Source of the DNA: VFJL01 sp037147395
GTDB lineage: Bacteria; Pseudomonadota; Gammaproteobacteria; Burkholderiales; Nitrosomonadaceae
Reading direction: 5' to 3'
DNA length: 18,282 nucleotides
NCBI GenBank assembly: GCA_037147395.1
Contig: JBAWVG010000032.1
Span: 1 to 18,282, forward strand
The translations under genes were made by a program, and so were the position numbers. Shown piece after piece: positions 15,024 to 18,282 of the stretch (within the stretch, counting starts at the first letter, position 1; every line of letters starts with the position of its first letter). Under the pieces are notes generated by a model. It had not been told where the DNA came from. It made no database searches and saw only the letters and a list, made by a program, of their open reading frames with translations.

Positions 15024-16004
15024 ATGTCTCACTGGTTCAAGGATAACTCGCAGTCCATTGGGCAGACACCCCTAGTTCGACTCAACCGCATCACCGATGG
15101 ATCACATGCAACGGTACTGGCAAAGATCGAGGGTCGTAATCCCGGATACTCCGTCAAGTGTCGCATCGGTGCTGCAATGGTCGATGATGCAGAACGACGA
15201 GGGCTACTCACCCCCGGCAAAGAGTTAGTAGAACCCACCAGCGGCAATACCGGCATTGCACTGGCGTTCGTCGCAGCAGCACGAGGCATTCCGCTGACCC
15301 TGACCATGCCGGAAACAATGAGTCTAGAACGCCGCAAGCTGCTGATTGCCTATGGAGCCAAGCTAATCTTGACGGAAGGTGCTCGTGGCATGAAAGGCGC
15401 CATCGAAAAGGCTGAGGAGATTGTTGCCTCTGATCCTGACCGTTACCTCCTCCTGCAGCAGTTCAACAATCCTGCCAACCCGGCCATCCACGAACAGACC
15501 ACAGGCCCTGAGATCTGGAATGATACCGATGGCGGTATTGACATCCTTATCTCCGGTGTGGGCACGGGGGGCACCATTACCGGCATTTCACGCTACATCA
15601 AGAAAACACAAGGCAAGGCAATTATTTCGGTTGCAGTTGAACCTGCGGCCAGTCCAGTACTCACCCAACAGCGCGCCGGTGAACCCCTAAAACCTGCCCC
15701 ACACAAGATTCAAGGGATCGGTGCAGGGTTCGTTCCAGGGAACTTGGACCTGTCGCTGGTGGATGAGATTGAACAGGTCAGTAATGAAGAATCGATCCTC
15801 TACGCACGACGTCTTGCTCGTGAGGAGGGGATCATCTCCGGCATCTCATGCGGCGCTGCTGTTGCGGCGGCGGTTCGCCAGGCCAAACGTCCTGAAAATG
15901 CCGGCAAGATGATCGTTGTCATCCTGCCCGATTCAGGAGAGCGTTACCTGAGCACCATACTCTTCGAGAATATGTTCGACGACCAGGGATCGGTGTCATT
16001 GTGA
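15024..16004 (+). CDS. cysK: Cysteine synthase A (O-acetylserine sulfhydrylase A)
   Basis: From ATG 15024, with AAGGG about eight bases upstream, the protein has 326 residues (E. coli CysK has 323). An in-frame extension to 14970 is rejected because it lacks family similarity and a ribosome site. The PLP lysine is K45 in YSVKCR; the substrate loop PTSGNTG is at 71-77; the phosphate-binding GTGGT is at 180-184; LPDSGERYLST lies near the C terminus. These are CysK rather than CysM signatures. The enzyme makes cysteine from O-acetylserine and sulfide. The stop overlaps the GTG start of the serine acetyltransferase by 4 bases (GTGA), so substrate maker and user are coupled. Confidence 0.96.
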   Translation: MSHWFKDNSQSIGQTPLVRLNRITDGSHATVLAKIEGRNPGYSVKCRIGAAMVDDAERRGLLTPGKELVEPTSGNTGIALAFVAAARGIPLTLTMPETMSLERRKLLIAYGAKLILTEGARGMKGAIEKAEEIVASDPDRYLLLQQFNNPANPAIHEQTTGPEIWNDTDGGIDILISGVGTGGTITGISRYIKKTQGKAIISVAVEPAASPVLTQQRAGEPLKPAPHKIQGIGAGFVPGNLDLSLVDEIEQVSNEESILYARRLAREEGIISGISCGAAVAAAVRQAKRPENAGKMIVVILPDSGERYLSTILFENMFDDQGSVSL

Positions 16005-16915
16005 CCACCCGTCAGAAAATCAGCGACCCATCACCGCTCGAATCTCTTTCGGAGATGGATGAGATTGTGGCCAATCTACGTAACCTGCGTACAGCCTCTC
16101 TGGAACAGCGAAACCGTCATGACCGCCCCCCCCGCCTACCATCACGCAAGATACTGGCCGATATCGCAGAGGGTCTGAGCGCCTCCCTGTTCCCGAATCG
16201 CCTCGGATCACCGAAACTCACGGATGAAGATATTGATCATTATGTCGGCAAGACATTAGATAAGTCACTGAAGGATCTTCTGTCACAAGTACAAAGAGAG
16301 CTCAACTACGCATCCTCTTCGGAAATGACGAATGATCAAGGTCTTGATCGTGCATCCTCCATCACCCGCGCATTTGCCAAACGGTTGCCCAACATCCGCA
16401 ATTTACTCGATCATGATATCTGCGCCGCCTACGAGGGTGATCCGGCCGCCCGTAGCGTTGATGAGGTATTGGTCTGCTATCCGGGCATTACCGCCATCAT
16501 GTACTACCGACTTGCGCATGAGCTATATCAACTCGGAGTTCCGCTGATCGCACGCATGATCTCCGAGATCGCGCACTCATCGACCGGAATCGAAATCCAT
16601 CCGGGCGCTCAGATTGATAGCAGTTTTTTTATCGATCACGGCACGGGTGTCGTCATCGGAGAGACTGCAATCATTGGTAAGAATGTACGCCTATATCAGG
16701 CAGTGACTCTAGGTGCTAAGCGTTTCCCAGTGGACGAGCATGGCGCTCTGGTGAAGGGGAATGCACGCCACCCCATCGTTGAGGATGATGTCATTATCTA
16801 TGCTGGAGCCACCATACTCGGCCGCATCACGATCGGTCGTGGATCAACGATCGGTGGCAATGTCTGGCTTACACACAGCATCCCACCAGGCAGCAACATC
16901 ACACAGGCCCAGTAG
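16001..16915 (+). CDS. Serine O-acetyltransferase, EpsC/SrpH-like
   Basis: The enzyme makes O-acetylserine from serine and acetyl-CoA, the first step of cysteine synthesis. The 304-residue chain has an alpha-helical N-terminal part and a C-terminal left-handed beta-helix of hexapeptide repeats. Residues matching the catalytic set of CysE are visible: D147 in GDPAA, D212-H213 in FIDHGTG, and H257 in ARHPIV. The long N-terminal region and the phrase VLVCYPGITAIMYYRLAHELY point to the EpsC-type group rather than the 273-residue E. coli CysE form. The GTG start overlaps the cysK stop; AGGGA lies 11 bases upstream. The C terminus is NITQAQ, without the terminal Ile that inserts into the CysK active site in the classical complex. 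Eight Cs at 16126-16133 form a slippery run. Confidence 0.92.
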   Translation: MTTRQKISDPSPLESLSEMDEIVANLRNLRTASLEQRNRHDRPPRLPSRKILADIAEGLSASLFPNRLGSPKLTDEDIDHYVGKTLDKSLKDLLSQVQRELNYASSSEMTNDQGLDRASSITRAFAKRLPNIRNLLDHDICAAYEGDPAARSVDEVLVCYPGITAIMYYRLAHELYQLGVPLIARMISEIAHSSTGIEIHPGAQIDSSFFIDHGTGVVIGETAIIGKNVRLYQAVTLGAKRFPVDEHGALVKGNARHPIVEDDVIIYAGATILGRITIGRGSTIGGNVWLTHSIPPGSNITQAQ

Positions 16916-16922
16916 CCTGGGC
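16907..16922 (+). terminator. Hairpin at the serine acetyltransferase stop codon
   Basis: GCCCAG (16907-16912) pairs perfectly with CTGGGC (16917-16922) across a 4-base loop that begins with the TAG stop. No T run follows, so this is at best a weak or Rho-assisted terminator or an mRNA-stabilising 3' hairpin. Confidence 0.35.
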
Positions 16923-17036
16923 ACCGTCCGAGCTCGAATCTAAGGTCATTCAGACACTCTGGCCTATGAATACCACGAAGAACGGACCCGGCCCAGTGAG
17001 TAAATCGATCCAAAGCCCGTCACATCTGGAATTAGA

Positions 17037-17414
17037 ATGAGTTATGTCGCATTAAAGATGATTCACGTCACCTGCGTCGTCTTGAGCTACCTGCTATTTA
17101 CGGTGCGTGGGGTATGGATGACTCAGTCCTCCGATCTGCTGCAACGGCGTTGGGTCAGGATCATTCCTCACGTGATCGATACCGTCCTCCTGACCAGCGC
17201 TATCGGTCTGGCTGTGACATTACACCAGAGTCCAATGAAGGATCCATGGCTCGGCGCCAAGATCGCGGGGCTCGTGCTCTATATCGGATTCGGCATGATC
17301 GCTTTGAAGCATGGCAAGACCCATAAAATCAAGGTCTCTGCATTGATCACAGCACATATCGTATTCTTTTATATCGTGCTGGTCGCTCTAACCAAGAGCC
17401 CCCTACCATTCTAA
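17037..17414 (+). CDS. SirB2-family small membrane protein
   Basis: The 125-residue protein has four hydrophobic segments (about 5-22, 43-62, 73-88 and 100-119). It begins MSYVALKMIHVTCVVLSYLLF and contains VRGVWMTQSS, the conserved IPHVIDTVLLTSAIGLA and the KIAGLVLYIGFG segment, which is the pattern of the SirB2/SirB family (Pfam SirB). The family is common in gammaproteobacteria; SirB was named for a role in invasion-gene regulation in Salmonella, but the molecular function is unknown to me. GGA nine bases before the ATG is a modest ribosome-binding site. It follows the serine acetyltransferase after 121 bases and may be read from the same transcript. Its TAA stop overlaps the stop of the convergent glpD-like gene. 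Confidence 0.85.
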   Translation: MSYVALKMIHVTCVVLSYLLFTVRGVWMTQSSDLLQRRWVRIIPHVIDTVLLTSAIGLAVTLHQSPMKDPWLGAKIAGLVLYIGFGMIALKHGKTHKIKVSALITAHIVFFYIVLVALTKSPLPF

Positions 17415-18282
17415 TCAAGCTTCAGATAACGAGTATCCGCAATCACCTGACGCACCGGTAGAATCCGCGCCAGCCGGGCCATTACCCGTTCAGCGGTCAG
17501 GCGGTAAGTCGTTAGCTTCCCACCATAGACTGTCAGCACTCGCGGGTGACCCTCATTGTCAAGATGCAGCAGCGTTTCACGCGAACGCGTATTAACCGAC
17601 ACCGCCCCCTCCTCAGACCTACTCGAGGGCAGCACCCGCAAACCCGCCATCTCAGACAGCACTGTCTGGTCGCTACTCCGACTTGGAAAGTAACGTGCGA
17701 GTGTTCTAAGTAAATAAGCCCTTTCCTGCGGTAATGGCCTCACACCGGCAGGATCCCCCTGATAGACCGATTCAGTGGTCCCGACCAGAGTATTACCCTG
17801 CCACGGCATCACAAATACCGCGCGCTTATCTTCCGCTTCCACATAATAAATTCCCTGAGTAATCGTACCCGGGACAGTGATATGAGTGCCCTGCACCAAC
17901 TCAATTCCAAGTTGGGTCGGGGTCGGGCGGACTCGGCTTAATACCTGCGACACCCAAGGCCCTGCTGCATTCACCAATACTGTTGCAGAACAAGTCTCAT
18001 CTATCCCGTTATACCGGTACTCGATGATGCTATCGCGATCTCCATTCTGACCCAATCGTGCACCGGTGAAGGTGGCGGGTACTCTTAACTGAGCACCCAT
18101 CTGCTGCGCCGAACCCATTACCGCACGGGTCAGCGCAGCATCATCGGTCTGAGCGTCTTGGTACTGAAATACCGCATCCAGGTGTTTTGTATCCAACCCA
18201 TCCAGATCCTGCCATCGGCTTGATGGAACTCGAGAAAACCGTACCTCTGGCTGCATCCCACCCAATAATGCATAAAGGCTCA
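17411..18282 (-). CDS. glpD: GlpD-like FAD-dependent glycerol-3-phosphate dehydrogenase (N-terminal part outside window)
   Basis: The last 289 codons are visible; the frame is open to the window edge, so the N-terminal FAD-binding Rossmann motif is missing from view. The visible part has VLVNAAGPWVSQVL, VQGTHITVPG, AVFVMPWQGNTLVGTTE, AGLRVLPSS and VYGGKLTTYRLTAE, all typical of the FAD/substrate region of aerobic glycerol-3-phosphate dehydrogenases, which oxidise glycerol-3-phosphate to dihydroxyacetone phosphate at the membrane and feed quinone. The chain stops 29 residues after GGKLTTYR, whereas E. coli GlpD continues for about 125 more with a helical C-terminal domain. This could be a natural short form or another family member, so the gene symbol is tentative. 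Its TAG overlaps the sirB-like TAA tail-to-tail. Confidence 0.85.
   Translation of the reverse strand, partial: SLYALLGGMQPEVRFSRVPSSRWQDLDGLDTKHLDAVFQYQDAQTDDAALTRAVMGSAQQMGAQLRVPATFTGARLGQNGDRDSIIEYRYNGIDETCSATVLVNAAGPWVSQVLSRVRPTPTQLGIELVQGTHITVPGTITQGIYYVEAEDKRAVFVMPWQGNTLVGTTESVYQGDPAGVRPLPQERAYLLRTLARYFPSRSSDQTVLSEMAGLRVLPSSRSEEGAVSVNTRSRETLLHLDNEGHPRVLTVYGGKLTTYRLTAERVMARLARILPVRQVIADTRYLKLD

Noticed and set aside
1..18282. CRISPR arrays, insertion sequences, phage or toxin-antitoxin genes
   Set aside because: No regularly spaced repeats, transposase or integrase motifs, or matching small gene pairs were found on either strand.

Overview
The window is chromosomal DNA of a gammaproteobacterium. 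CysM, RlmD, LapA, IhfB, SirB2-type, S1 and AroA proteins all read as close gammaproteobacterial family members, and the block aroA-cmk-rpsA-ihfB-lapA-pyrF is a known gammaproteobacterial gene order. The genus cannot be fixed from sequence alone. I see no CRISPR array, insertion sequence, integrase or phage gene. Most of the window is housekeeping DNA.

Layout, left to right. (1) 1-3305, plus strand: the end of a CusB-type adaptor carrying a CusF-like metal-binding tail, then a full CusA-type copper/silver RND pump. (2) 3451-3538, minus: tRNA-Ser(UGA), whose 3' end faces the cus genes. (3) 3805-4503, plus: a YccA/Bax-inhibitor-1 membrane protein, ending at a strong two-way hairpin terminator. 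(4) 4583-7606, minus: cysM, a PolB-type 3'-5' exonuclease and rlmD, with the first two translationally coupled. (5) 7607-7868: a gene-free but hairpin-rich gap. (6) 7869-13109, minus: aroA, cmk, rpsA, ihfB, a terminator, lapA and pyrF; lapB, normally between lapA and pyrF, is absent. (7) 13514-14269, plus: an exported ankyrin-repeat protein. (8) 14298-14678, minus: panD. (9) 15024-16915, plus: cysK and an EpsC-type serine acetyltransferase, overlapping by 4 bases, behind a hairpin-rich leader. (10) 17037-17414, plus: a SirB2-type membrane protein, tail-to-tail with (11) 17411-18282, minus: the 3' part of a GlpD-like FAD glycerol-3-phosphate dehydrogenase that lacks the usual C-terminal domain.

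How the genes work together. The window holds a complete last stage of cysteine synthesis: serine acetyltransferase makes O-acetylserine, which CysK converts with sulfide and CysM can convert with sulfide or thiosulfate. CusB/CusA would move Cu(I)/Ag(I) from the periplasm outward. AroA, Cmk, PyrF and PanD serve aromatic amino acid, pyrimidine and coenzyme A precursor synthesis; S1, RlmD and tRNA-Ser serve translation. No clear new system is visible. The items most worth checking are the missing lapB with its terminator/-10 arrangement, the structured non-coding stretches at 7719-7822 and 14799-14937, the serine acetyltransferase without a C-terminal isoleucine, and the cus genes abutting the 3' end of a tRNA gene.
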